NCBI GenBank assembly: GCA_964035545.1
Contig: OZ037766.1
Location: 13,629,222-13,693,221, forward strand
Length of the DNA stretch: 64,000 nucleotides
Direction of reading: 5' to 3'
Origin: Bugula neritina
Taxonomy: Eukaryota > Bryozoa > Gymnolaemata > Cheilostomatida > Bugulidae
Shown: positions 1 through 10,900 of the stretch, in pieces
Position numbering within the stretch: position 1 is the stretch's first letter
Layout of the letters: each line of letters begins with the position of its first letter
Program-made: the position numbers and the translations under genes
The notes under the pieces: model-generated
Databases searched by the model: none
The model's input: only the letters and a program-made list of their open reading frames with translations
Told to the model about the DNA's origin: nothing

Positions 1-146
1 TTAGGTTTAGTCACCTTTGCAGTCTTTAAATAGATAAGCACTAGCACTGTTGAAAGTCATAGAATTGAGGTAATTTTTCAACTTTCAAATATAGAATAAT
101 CAGTATTCTGAAACTGTATATCTACAATTTTTATTTGTAAACTTAC

Positions 147-1068
147 TGTAATGTTACCAGTGACTCTGCGTGGGATCCTGTTTATATTGTGACTTGATGC
201 ACGGCGTCTCATATAATGAGGAACTGACTGTATAATATTACGATTTCTATTTATTTTGTTAATAGCCGAAGTCAAGGCCCTGATTTCTTTTGCATGACTT
301 TGCGCCAAGTCTGTAACCCTCAACTCTGAAAATCATAGAAACCAACTGAAAACTCATGAAACATAAATCTTGTTTGTTATTGATACAAATTATCATATGA
401 ATAATATTCAGTCCCTAATCATAGTGTTTTCAACTTTTTCTTTGAAAATTGGTGTACAGCTACAGTCAATGATACAGTCTCGCACTTGTTGACCAATGTT
501 TTACTGCAGCCTTTGAAACATTAGCTAAATCCTATCAAATGTTTTACCATAATACAATTCACCTTCTTACATATCTTGCTTTTGTATTCATCTATTTTTT
601 TAAAAACAAACCATTTTTAAACAAGACAATATTTTCAGGATTTAGTTTTCTTGTGAATTCAATTATCAACAGTTTGTTATTTAGCCAGCAGCTAACCTTC
701 AAATACAGAGTTCATAATTTAGTAAAACATTCTGAGATATGAAAATGTCATTGCAAAAGCTTTTACAAAATTCTCTTCAAATAACTATGCCTCATCATAA
801 TACAACTTGACTTGACCCACAGTTGAAAAAGTATTGAGTTATAATTCTACATTTGATGCATGGAATTGCCTAGAAAGGCAAAGGCCACATTTAAAGTTAA
901 AATAGAACTTTGTCCTCAGCAACTTTCATACAATTAGAAAACTGAAGTAGATGCTGCAAAAGAAAATCAATGATTTAAAATTATATTTTCTATTGAGTAG
1001 TTTTATATACCTCTGGGTGCATCAACAATATGATCCACTTTACATCTCCTCTCCAAAACTTCTGCCAT
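147..1068 (-). CDS. POP1: POP1, ribonuclease P/MRP protein subunit (N-terminal part only)
   Basis: POP1 is the largest protein of the nuclear RNase P and RNase MRP ribonucleoproteins, which process tRNA and rRNA precursors. Two coding exons are visible: complement(1011..1068), from an ATG to a GTATAT donor, and complement(147..325), from a TTTTCAG acceptor to a GTAAGT donor. They join in frame to give 79 codons. Exon 2 carries PHYMRRRASSHNINRIPRR, the MRRR..SHN..R.PRR signature at the start of the POP1 domain, preceded by DLAQSHAKEIRAL, which resembles the family's conserved segment just before it. The start is the only ATG in the short first exon. The vertebrate protein has a longer, poorly conserved N-terminus, so this form is compact. 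The rest of the gene lies beyond the left edge; positions 1-146 look intronic. The family is clear; the first exon is inferred from phase and splice fit. Confidence 0.85.
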
Positions 1069-2629
1069 TATTCAAATGAGCAGTGTAAACAGTTAAAGAG
1101 AATCTCACAGATCTTTAAATGCTACAAAACAGTTAGAATTTAATTAGAAGAATCAAATTTAAAAAATTAATTAAGTAAGTAAATACATCTATATATAGCA
1201 ATTACGTTGACAAGAATAAGTTTACATCTTTAAGGGATTTTAAAATATTCATAGAGTGATCACTAAATTATCTATCTAATTACAATAGTCAATAACTCTT
1301 TCTAATTGTACGAGTTCTCATCAGTCTTTTCAAAATTTACCGCATAAATTTCAAGCGAAGCATTACAAATATTGATTGATTGAGTGATTAGCTGAGAAAC
1401 TCAATTCTTTTGGTTAAATATATTCAACACAATAGAGTGTAGACAATGGTTCAGAATAAAATAATTATGAAATAGCAGACAATGAATGCAGTGTTCAACA
1501 GTAATGTAGTGTGAATGAGTTATAGAGCTCAGTGTTAGTCACATTAACTTGGAAGCTTGCTGACTCAGTACTAGAAATTTTTAGATACACATGTACAAGT
1601 TTGATTACTACCAAAATCATTTACCTGAGGCTGATTCAAATCAACTTCCTTAGCTTATTGATTTGACATATTTTACTAAATTACCGCAAATTTTCTAAAT
1701 TTAGTCAAGTTACGCCAAGTTAATAACAAAATTATTTTTATTTTACTTTCAACTTTAGTTTCTACAAGTCCACCCGAGTACATATTTTCAAGCACCCGAG
1801 TTACTAAGAATGTGACTTAGAGTTAGACCCAGCTAATAAAAATAGTTAGTTACCCTCTTATTATTGTTGAACTGTGGCCATTTTACACTAAAAGCGCCCC
1901 ATTTTATGATCACTGAAGTTAAGTAAAGCCGAGTTAGTACGTAGATGGGTGACGCATTGTGTTGTAGACTTGTAGTACCATATTGTTGTTTATGCATATA
2001 GTTATTGTCAATTGTATAATGTGTATATAATTAAGCACTTACAGAAACTGTAGAGCTTAACAATAGTATGTATAGTAATATAGCTATAACCAGCTTTGAA
2101 TGTAGATAATACCAAGGAATTGGGCACTTAGAACTTGACTAGCTGGAGAGTAACACATGCATAATATATAACTCAACACAGTGTTATCTCTGACAGATTT
2201 ATGCAAATCATTGTTGGGAGTTCAAAATTGAGAAAAATCATTTTACTCAAAATTAAATCGCACAATAAAGCTATTCAAATAGTTAAACTGACACTCATGA
2301 TCATACTCATACTGGTAGTAATGATGACAGGTTAAAATTAAAGTGAAAAATAAACTCAAAATAAAAGAGAATGAGTAATTTCAAAACTTAGCAACTACAG
2401 GTACATAACTATAAAATTAAATATAAGTAGAAATTGAGAGATATCTAAAACTCAAAAGACTGAGTAAGTGTAACTGTAATATTTAAATCAAGTTCATGTT
2501 GAACTACAACTTAAAATTGATGTTCAACTTCATGCTATTGCTAATTACTTGAACTTAATAATCTTATAATTATCAATTGAATTGAAACCAAAAATTGAAT
2601 TTCAAGTGATCAGCATCAGTGGTGAGTGG
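1069..2629. other. AT-rich intergenic DNA upstream of POP1
   Basis: No convincing exon, RNA gene or repeat is visible. The POP1 promoter should lie at the left end, but no clear core-promoter motif stands out. Confidence 0.5.
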
Positions 2630-2812
2630 TGCTGCTGCTGCTACTACTACTACTAGTAGTAATCACTCACTCAGTAATGGTACTACGTCTACTACTACTA
2701 CTACTAGTACTAGTACTATTACTATTAGTATGACTATTACTATTAGTATTACTATTAGTATGACTATTACTATTACTAATAGTGAGTATTACTATTAGAC
2801 AATTAGTACTAG
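2630..2812. repeat. Impure CTG/TAC/ATTACT microsatellite
   Basis: Runs of GCT, then CTA/TAC triplets, then ATTACT/ATTAGT hexamer-like units with frequent interruptions. It switches orientation several times (ACTACTAGTAGT), so it can fold into short hairpins. Confidence 0.85.
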
Positions 2813-3704
2813 TGCCTGTACAGTGTACTCAGTAATGGGAGTGGCCAGTGGGTGAGGGTCCCGGTCTGGTACATACTCATACTGATACTGATACAGTTGA
2901 TAAAATTAAATATAATAATAGCTAGAGCTCACAAAAAGTTAATTTCTTTCTTAATATTTATATTTTCATATCACAATCAAATTAAAAGTTCAAAAGTAAA
3001 ATAATATGAATTTGAATATCACTCAATCAAAATGAGTATAAATTAGAATCAGAATGATAATGTCGATGTGGTGATGACAGGTGATCCTCAAACCGGAAAG
3101 CATTGTGGGGTTGTTAGAAAGGCGATAAGTAAAGCAGGTAATGTTATCTATTTACGTTTTCTACAATAACCTAGGTTTTATGAGCACTAGTTCGAGTTCT
3201 TACAGCTTTAAAGTCTATAACACTGTTTAATATTATTGAGTTCATTGGTCTATAATATTATGTTAATAATACCACTTGGGCGTATTATTTTTATTAAAGT
3301 GTATCCACTTGACGCATTTGTAGCACGTGTTTCAAAGAATTGTTTTGTAAGCGGCTTCAAAGTGAGGGTGACTGAGTGCAGCGGTTTAAAGTCTTGATCT
3401 TAGGGCTGGGTTCATTGTGGCCCCCAACTTCAAACTCAAGAATTGCACACTATTGCACCCAATTCACCATCAACTTCGAGCTGCTTATAGAACCATTCAG
3501 AGACTACAGTTTCCGCATAGCCATAATAAAAAGACTAATAATGTAGTTTAAATTTTATTTTTCACAATATTTTTTCTTGTTATTATTATTTGTGCTATAA
3601 ATTAATAGCAGTGCTGGGTCTAAGTCGAATCAACTGTCAAGTTGCTTCAGGCTGTGGTTGAAGTTCTGATAAAAATGTTATTTTTCAATTCAGTGTCATT
3701 GAAT
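2813..3704. other. Intergenic DNA, no gene seen
   Basis: AT-rich sequence with short ATACTCATACTGATACTG-like runs near its left end. No exon with conserved content was found on either strand. Confidence 0.45.
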
Positions 3705-3973
3705 CACTCATAGTCGTTGTGATACTGATTGTCATACTGATAGTGATACTGATTCAGTGATTGTCATACTGATTGTGATTGTCAATCAATCATTCCCAAT
3801 ATCATTATGATAATCAATGAGTCATTAAGTTTAAATTTAATCCTGAAGTTCAAGTTGATACGAATTGAAATTTGAATGCAATCATTGAATCAATATGATG
3901 CAATCATGGCTCATGATAGTCATTGTCATTGTGATATTGAATATCAAAATGACAATGACTATCATGAGCCATG
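3705..3973. repeat. Low-complexity island ending in a 69-bp near-palindrome
   Basis: TGATTGTCATACTGAT-type units at 3705-3800 lead to a hairpin-forming palindrome at 3905-3973. Its 34-nt arms (3905-3938 and 3940-3973) surround one central base and have a single mismatch (3931 against 3947). The arms are built from the same ATAGTCATTGTCATT-type units as the flank, so the palindrome may have arisen by local inverted copying of simple sequence. Confidence 0.85.
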
Positions 3974-3974
3974 A

Positions 3975-4533
3975 GGGGTGCTGGTCATTTTGTACACAAG
4001 TCATTTCTTATCCACTCTTAGTCTTTCGGGTCGTTTCGTACATATCTTATAGTCATAGTGAGAGGTCGTTTTATACACAGGACACAAATCTCATAAAATT
4101 AAATCGTTCTGTACACGAGAACACCAATATAAATTAACTAAGACACATATTTTTTGATGTTTATTTATTTATTATTACTTAGTGTATAAGTCATACAATT
4201 ACAGTACTGCTCACAAGTAACTTGCACATTTCATTTTGCCGCATGCTTATTTATTACATGTATTGTGATGTGTAAATGTTAGGGAGGAACTGCGTTTTTT
4301 GTTTAGTCTTTAGATATTGGGATCAGTAGATGGCAGCACATAGTTCTCGAGTATATTTTTTGTTTCATAAACCATGCTGAGAGAGAAAGAGCTGGGATGC
4401 AATAAATAAGTAAACTGGTATCCTTCAAGAGGTTATCCAGTGGATTAATTTATTATTTATTTTGTATATGAAATGAACTGTAGCAGTTTGCGTATAAAAC
4501 GAACGGTTTACGAAACGACTTGGGTAGGAAACG
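3975..4533. mobile_element. Putative short element with inverted ends (GTCGTTTYGTACAC sub-repeats)
   Basis: The left side (3983-4110) carries four degenerate copies of a unit close to GGTCGTTTTGTACACA, near 3983, 4030, 4066 and 4103. The right side (4490-4530) carries the same unit in inverse orientation (ACGAAACGACTT). The interior is AT-rich and non-coding. The same unit, again inverted at two ends, frames the element at 5654-6076, and the outermost GGGTGCWGGTCATTT is shared between the two. This looks like a non-autonomous DNA transposon with sub-repeated inverted ends. Exact borders and target duplications were not resolved. Confidence 0.5.
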
Positions 4534-5653
4534 GCAGTAATCGGAACCCGTATTATGAGTTACTTACACTTAAGGTTTATCATTATGTAAATAGAATACC
4601 AATAGTAATAGTATTACTTATAGTTATACTTGTAGTTATACTTACAAGTTACATTATGATTATAGAATTACTATGGTCAATAGTGTTACTATTAGTTATA
4701 CTGACAATAATAGTAATAGCCAATGCTATTTTTCTGATGTAAAAACGCCTGTTTGAACAATTTGACTTTCAGTTTTTCTACACATGTAGTCTGTTTCAAT
4801 CATAATCATAGTGTGATTCAGATTGTAGTCAAATCATTTTTAAAATAACGCTGCAACACTGTGAAACATATTTTAAAGCTGCAATTTCAACAAATAAATG
4901 CTCTAATAGTAATAGCAATAGTAATCTACTTCTAGTCATACTCAATGACTCATAGTCATAGTCATTACTCATAAGTCATTAACTGTAATCAGTAATGAAG
5001 GTTGAGAATACCTTATCTTTAGATGCTCTTAAATAATTATAGTGTGTTTGCTAAAATTTAAATTGAGTTTAACTTAATAGTAGCTTTAGTTTAACTTTGA
5101 GTTAAAATTTAACTTTAACAATAACTTCAACTTGATTTTTATTTCATAGTTTCAGTTTGAAACATGCCAACAATTACTAACAGTTAGCATGTTTCAAATG
5201 ATTTTTTTAGTTAGCACTTAGAGTTGGTGGTGTTCTGAAATTAAATTCAAAATATGACGATTAACAACCAATAGAGTTGGCATTTGTGCCTTTGTAATCA
5301 TTTTCTTTTAAATAAATATTCTTAGTCAGCAAGTGCTCAAGTCAAGTACTTATACTGAGATCCAACTCTGTTTAGTATTTACCAATAATGAACGTTTGGG
5401 CATATTTCTTATTAGAAGTTTTACTTTGGTAAAAAAAAATGAAAGCACAAAGTTAATCTGTTAGCAGTTTAAAAATTGTAGAAACATCCAATTTTTAATA
5501 TAAAATACTAGATAGTAAATACCTAGCCACCACTCCTTCACTGTTGGCAGATGATTCTTAGGTCAATGGCAGCTTTTAGAGCAGTAGAATCTTTATGGTT
5601 GGCATGAACTCCACCTTCTCTACAGATATTCGCCAAGGATTCCTGTTGTTTCA
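4534..5653. other. Intergenic DNA with TAGTAATAGT-type islands and a small hairpin
   Basis: Irregular ATAGTAATAGTATTACT and ATAGTCATACTCA runs occur at about 4585-4735 and 4900-4990. A 12-bp perfect inverted repeat (5156-5167 with 5187-5198, TTTGAAACATGC) encloses a 19-nt loop. The open frame across 4473-4742 is a by-product of the low-complexity sequence. No gene seen. Confidence 0.55.
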
Positions 5654-6076
5654 TGCACTAGTCGTTTTGTACACAAAATGGTCATTTCTGACACAAACTG
5701 CTGTACACAAAGTGAATAATGAATTAACCCCAACTCAAATAACTCACGCAAGTTTATAGTCGCAATCCCTGTGAGAAACCCTTGATAGAAAGGGTTTTGT
5801 TAAAGCGGGCTAAGGACTTATTTAAATGAGGCACAGGAGCAATTATCACTGGATGCTCTTCCTAACATCACCAATGGCCTTTGTCCGGGCTCGAACCCAT
5901 GACCTCGTGTTTACTAGGCAAACGCTCTAACCCCTAGACCACGGCTGCTCCCTTAACCCCTAACCTAAATAATAAATAGATATCAGAAAAGATGTATTTT
6001 AATTAATTTATATTTATGTTTACGAAACGACCTGAAAAACTTGCTACAAAACGACTTGTCTACGAAATGACCTGCA
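5654..6076. mobile_element. Second element with inverted GTCGTTTYGTACAC ends, hosting a SINE
   Basis: The left end (5654-5712) reads TGCACTAGTCGTTTTGTAC with three degenerate sub-repeats. The right end (6018-6076) is the inverse, with ACGAAACGACC, ACAAAACGACTT and ACGAAATGACC units ending in a TGCA-like border. The interior contains a tRNA-derived SINE on the minus strand. The right end matches the left end of the element at 3975-4533, which supports a shared family. The nesting suggests the SINE inserted into this element later, or that the element was assembled from pieces. Confidence 0.5.
5757..5953 (-). mobile_element. tRNA-derived SINE (tRNA-Thr-like head)
   Basis: Read on the minus strand, the head has an RNA polymerase III A box (TGGTCTAGGGG) and a B box (GGGTTCGAGCCC) at tRNA spacing. 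The segment CCTAGTAAACA matches the anticodon region of tRNA-Thr(AGT). The acceptor and anticodon stems are degraded, so this is a SINE head and not a functional tRNA gene. The body follows with CCATTGGTGATGTTAGGAAG and ends near AAAACCCTTTCTATCAAGGG. A diverged copy lies at 10541-10900 and a head fragment at 9061-9100, which supports a dispersed family. Confidence 0.75.
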
Positions 6077-6308
6077 CCCATCTGCCAAGACTAGTGTGAT
6101 TCTCAAAGTGAAAAAGTGTAATTTGCTTTAAAGATGACAATTTGTTTGCGGAAATAAAAATTGAAGTGAATAAAACAATACAAGTAGGAAAAAACACTTA
6201 GCTAAAATGCTTTACTCAATTACTTATTGTATCGGCATTTAACTTGGCTTTACTTTTGACAAAATAGATTATTTATTTGATGTATCACATATAAATGCTG
6301 GCCATTTA

Positions 6309-8090
6309 CTTTATTTAGTACACACTAAATCTCTTGATTTTTATAAATGTCTACTTGCTAGTATATATATATATATGTGTGTTCATTGCCTAAAAATGAT
6401 GAAATATCAACTATTGAAGTAAATAGTTTGATATTTTTCAAATTTTGCTTCACTCTTTGCCAAAACGATAGATGGTCATGAAAACTATTTGCATCACAGT
6501 TAGTGAACTGTATTCATCAAAATATAGCCTAACACATATGATTTAATCAACTTCATTTTAAAAACTTCAAACTGTATTCTTTTAATCTTTTACATAAATT
6601 AGAAAATGTACCAATTTTTTGTTTGGTAACCTTAGTTTGTTGCTTTAAAAAGTGTTTCGGCAATTTTAGCTACAGCATTCCATAGTTACTATGTTTTGCA
6701 CGAAATGAATAATTCATTTTACAAGGCCATTATTATATTTACTAATCATTTTTGGCATAGTATGGAAGTGAAAAAAATCAGGTAGCAAAACAAATTTTCC
6801 TTTTCAAAAGCTTTACTTACTGGTGATAATTAAAGTTTGGTTTTTAGAATTTATTAATCTTCTAATTACCTGCATTTTATATTCACTTCTATAAAGTTAC
6901 GAGTGTTTAACTGAAAATTATTTAATTATACTGTTACTTTTTTTGCATTTTCTGTTTGCATTTCCCACGCACACACTTTTTTAGATCTATGTATTCTTTA
7001 CTTGCCCATGCTTGTTACTCTTGTTAGTTGATATTTCTACAGTCAGGTATTAAACAATTATTGTAGGTACAATTAATTTTTAGGCAATTAAATGAAATAA
7101 ATTATTTTTCCTGAAATTTGAAAGGCAAATAGACTAAGTTTAGTAGTATTGTGTACTTTGGCAGCTGTCTCTATTCATTCCATTTCAGCACTTAGCACTT
7201 CTTGACAATCTGCTTCCTCACCCTTGCTAAGTATGAATGTTATATTTTTGTAGTCTTTCAAATGTAGCCAAGTTAACAACTTTTATTTTAAATAAAATGT
7301 TAGATTTTTATTTGAAATAAAATATCACTAACCTTCAGTAAGCAATAAACAAGGTCACCACATTGAATGTTAAAATTTACTTTTTACATTAAATAATGCT
7401 TAAATTCTTATTTTTGATATTTATTTTAAGCTTCTTTAAATCAAAATGCCTAGCCGAAGAGTTACACGGAGAGTTACTCGTTCCAAATATGCTTCAATTA
7501 TTGAACACCGTCGTGTGCAAAGACAAAATATGACTGAAGAGCAAAAGAAGGCAGATAGCGCTGCTAGATTAAATAGAAAACATCGACAAAAGCAGAGAGA
7601 AAGAGAAGCCGCATTAGCTGAAAAAGAATCTGCTGAAAGAAAATTGAAGAGGCTTGCAAGAAAAAGAGAGTTGGGCAGAATAAGAGCAGCTAGGTATAGA
7701 GAACGTTTAAAAGACAAGAAATTTAAAAATGTACGTACTCCAACAACACCCAATGACAAAACTAGATTTTGTAATCTTATTGAGACTGCTGCTTCTCCCA
7801 TCACCACTGAGTTACTATCAATAAACATTAGCAAAACTGGCTGTTCCATTATTAAATCTAGTCTTTTGAGTATGAAAGAAAAATTATGTGTGAATTAGAC
7901 TATACTAATAGTTTCACGTGTTTTAGCAGTTAAATATAATAATCAGAGCAAAGACACCAATTTGCCCATACGACAATGAGTGTTTAATACATATTCAAAC
8001 TTATATCACACTACCCGAATGCTTTATTTTCATAAATTTTGAACAAACTTTATTTTCTGGCGCTAACTTGCTAGTGTGTACTAAATAAAG
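6309..8090. mobile_element. Possible DNA transposon bounded by 19-bp inverted repeats
   Basis: CTTTATTTAGTACACACTA at 6309-6327 recurs as an exact inverse at 8072-8090. Similarity extends outward a few bases (GGCCATTTA against GGGTCATTTTT). The 1.8-kb span holds AT-rich DNA and the 150-codon basic ORF at 7446-7898. No matching target-site duplication was found just outside, so the true ends are uncertain and the repeats may belong to two separate small elements. Confidence 0.4.
7446..7898 (+). CDS. Hypothetical Lys/Arg-rich single-exon protein (150 aa)
   Basis: An uninterrupted ORF with a Kozak-like start (AAAATGC). Residues 1-100 are highly basic and predicted coiled-coil or helical, with many K/R/E/A residues; two notable stretches are NMTEEQKKADSAARLNRKHR and RIRAARYRERLKDKK. 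Residues 100-150 are less biased. The basic stretch recalls the leading region of many invertebrate mobile-element proteins, but I do not recognise a defined family. The RAARYRER core is offset from true bZIP basic regions and lacks their invariant Asn. Codon use looks natural and the opposite-strand frame is its shadow. Position between inverted repeats suggests a transposon-borne or captured gene. The sequence ATTTTAAG just upstream could also be an acceptor, making it an internal exon. Confidence 0.45.
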   Translation: MPSRRVTRRVTRSKYASIIEHRRVQRQNMTEEQKKADSAARLNRKHRQKQREREAALAEKESAERKLKRLARKRELGRIRAARYRERLKDKKFKNVRTPTTPNDKTRFCNLIETAASPITTELLSINISKTGCSIIKSSLLSMKEKLCVN

Positions 8091-8214
8091 AAAAATGACC
8101 CACATCCTGTAATATTAGGATGATCTTAGAAGAAAATCGGAATAAAGTTATACTACATTTTCTTCCCTGTTGACCTTATTGTAAATATTTATTCTTTTTT
8201 TTTTGCAGAGTACA

Positions 8215-9563
8215 ATGGAATTAGAAACTTTCATGACTCATGATGCATCGTTTATGAAATCTCTGTCAACACAGTATTCGGAGAGAATAAAGAAGTTGTC
8301 ATCTTTTGTTGATAGTTGTCATATAAAGGGAGTTCCTGTTGTTTTGTTAACTTCTGGTGGTACAACTGTGCCCTTGGAAAGTCGCACCATAAGATTTATT
8401 GACAACTTTAGTTCTGGTAGAAGAGGTTCGGCATCGGCTGAGCACTTTCTTGAACAAGGCTATGCTGTCATATTTCTTTACAGACACAAAACATTAAAAC
8501 CGTTTGATCGTCATTTAGCTAACAAATCAGCTCTAGATATTCTTGAACTCTCAGGCAAAAGTGTCAAAATTAAGGATGAATATGAGGAGCTGTGTAAAAT
8601 AAACATTGAGAAAAAGGAAAAGGCTCTGCAAAGTAACATGCTGCATTTTTGTGAATTCACTAGTGTACTTGACTATTTAACATTACTCCGGGTGAGCTCA
8701 ATGCAGTTGAGATCCTTGGGTTCGAAAGCAGTTTTGTATTTAGCAGCTGCTGTTTCAGACTTCTACATTCCTACCGAGGACTTGCCAGAACATAAGATTC
8801 AATCATCAGGCGGACCAATAAACCTGAGCCTTCAACTTGTTCCTAAGGCTCTCAAGCCGCTGGTGAAAGACTGGATTCCTGATGCTTATATTATTTCTTT
8901 CAAGCTGGAGACTGACCCCAATCTTCTGATTCCTAAAGCTCAGAAAGCGCTTGAAACATACAATCATAAACTTGTTGTTGGAAATATCTTAGACACCAGA
9001 ACTGAGGTAATTTTTGCTGTGATTCTGAAATAGTAGTTTATTTTTGTGTTTTACTGCTACGAGAGTAACCAATGGTTAGGGCACTAGCCTAGCATTTTAT
9101 GAATAAATATTTAAGTGAGCTAAATTGAACAATGTGTGTCTTATCTGAATACTTGGGTAATAATTGAGAGCATGCAACATGCAAACCACAACATTGTATT
9201 TTAATGTAACTGTTTATAAATACATGCAACTTAACTATATTATAGTTAATTTAAATTAAAGCTCGTTACTATGCAGGATGAAATAGTAAGCTTTTGAAAT
9301 ATGACTTTGCTAATCATCATAGATTGTTCTACAATTCTTTTTAAAAACTGATAGAGAGTTTATGATTTTGCGTAACCTTAGGTTTCTGGTAAATAGACAC
9401 TTTATAGTTTATGGGCTTGTAGGTCGTCTGGCTAGTTACCAAGGATGCAACACCTCAAGAGGTTAGAGTTGATTCTAAGAATCCAGTTGAAATCGAGTCC
9501 TTGATAGTCTCTAAATTGGTGAAGTTGCATCACGAATATCTACAGGCTAAAGACAGTGCATGA
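8215..9563 (+). CDS. PPCS: Phosphopantothenate-cysteine ligase (PPCS)
   Basis: PPCS catalyses the second step of coenzyme A synthesis, joining 4'-phosphopantothenate to cysteine with ATP in the cytosol. Two exons, 8215..9006 and 9423..9563, give 310 aa, the same length as human PPCS (311 aa). Residues about 44-75 hold the nucleotide-binding LTSGGTTVPLE and the RFIDNFSSGRRG loop characteristic of the eukaryotic enzyme. AAAVSDFYIP and the KIQSSGG segment follow, then NILDTRTE at the exon junction continuing as VVWLVTKD. The start is the ATG at 8215, just after a poly-T/GCAG acceptor at 8207-8208, so a 5' UTR exon lies upstream. Donor GAG|GTAATT and acceptor CTTGTAG|GTC are phase 0. A poly(A) signal AATAAA is at 9695-9700. 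No break seen. Confidence 0.95.
9061..9100 (+). mobile_element. SINE head fragment in the PPCS intron
   Basis: GGTTAGGGCACTAGCCTAG matches the GGTTAGAGCG..TGCCTAG segment of the SINE at 5757-5953 and GGTTAGTGCAGTGGCCTAG of the copy at 10541. The B box is missing, so this is a short relic. Confidence 0.45.
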
Positions 9564-9721
9564 ACTGAGTAAGACTCCAAACTTCTCCTGACATCTCACC
9601 CAGTATCTTGACTTCAACTAATAGCTGTTGGTTGTTTTGACGCATAATGGGTTAACTGCACTATTGAAGTTATTACTGGAAGTGTTGGCTGTATAATAAA
9701 CTGCAGCTATAGATACTATTT

Positions 9722-9760
9722 ACTACTATTTGCTACTACTACTACTAATACTAATACTAT

Positions 9761-9805
<45 letters not shown>

Positions 9806-9922
9806 GGCTGCTACTACTACTACTATTACTAATACTAATAGTACTAGTACTAGTACTACTGCTGCTACTACTACCACTGCTACTGCTACTACTAATACTA
9901 CTAATACTACTGCTGCTGCACT
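9722..9922. repeat. (TAC)n microsatellite
   Basis: About 200 bp of CTA/TAC triplets with TAT, TGC and ACC interruptions, directly after the PPCS poly(A) signal. It creates a spurious poly-leucine frame. Confidence 0.95.
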
Positions 9923-10540
9923 CCTGATTAGGGTTGTTGTAAATTTATAGGGCTAAAAATAAATTGTTGAATAAAATGCACTTGTCTAACAATTTGACAG
10001 TTTCTGCTATTTGTGTTTAATAATGTTGATACAGTAATAGCCACAATATATTTTTAGTCTGACAATCAAGGAGACTTTGACATGAAAAATTCAACATGAG
10101 TGCTTCACTCAGGAATTCCGACTTGTCAGGTCAAGCAATTCGTCAACTTTTTTTCCAGTATTGTATCTTTTTACTTGTTAGATTAGTTATTATAGTTATA
10201 CCATGTTTGTATCCACATTGTAAGATTTACAAATTATTTTTTTTGTATGACAAAAGCCTCCAATGCATCACCAGGCCCTCTTTTTCAATGCTTATAATCA
10301 GCCTGTAATCCTACAAAGATTTACTATTACCTCCTCCCTCTAAAAGTGATAGCAGTATATATTGATTTTATTATAATCCGTATATCTATTGTAATGTTTT
10401 ATATAGTTTTCAATAAAAATTAACCCTTGAGATACACATTGCTTTTAAATTCCATTAGGTCTTAAGGCAATTAGATAGTAATGAGCTAATTTTAATAATT
10501 TCACATAGCATTTGATTATATTATATTATGGGAACAGTGT
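9923..10540. other. Intergenic DNA, no gene seen
   Basis: AT-rich sequence with short accidental frames only. Confidence 0.5.
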
Positions 10541-10900
10541 GTTTTATTGGTTAGTGCAGTGGCCTAGTGTAATGCATGTAATATTTGGTTTAAACCCCTG
10601 CGCACCATTGGTGATATTGAGAAAAGCATTCTACTTACTGTACTAATTGATATGAATTTATCTCATTTCCAACATTAGTGGAAAAATATATTGCTGATGG
10701 TGTATTGGAAAATAGGAGTTGCTGGTTTTAGACATTAATGCTCAGCTTTTGCCAGATCTAATCACAATCAGTGGCATTATGATGTCCACTCACTTTTCAG
10801 CCAAATATATATGTCTAATTAAAATGATCATCCCTCTACAAAACCCAATGGTAAGGGGTTAAGGATTATGCTGAATTAAGTTTAAAGTTGAGGGTTTCTC
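10541..10900 (+). mobile_element. Diverged copy of the tRNA-derived SINE
   Basis: The head reads GGTTAGTGCAGTGGCCTAGT followed by a decayed B box (TTGGTTTAAACCCC). The body junction ACCATTGGTGATATTGAGAA aligns with CCATTGGTGATGTTAGGAAG of the 5.8-kb copy. Farther on, ACAAAACCC and GAGGGTTTCTC near 10840-10900 resemble that copy's tail, with an inserted or expanded middle. Confidence 0.6.

Noticed and set aside
4473-4742. 89-codon hydrophobic frame
   Set aside because: It translates transposon end plus TAGTAATAGT-type repeat, with no independent evidence of coding.
5880-5953. Functional tRNA-Thr gene
   Set aside because: The acceptor and anticodon stems do not pair and a SINE body follows; only the promoter boxes are conserved.
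7446-7898. bZIP transcription factor
   Set aside because: The RAARYRER segment is out of register with the bZIP basic region, lacks the invariant Asn, and no leucine heptads follow.
9730-9927. Poly-leucine frame
   Set aside because: It is a translation of the TAC microsatellite.
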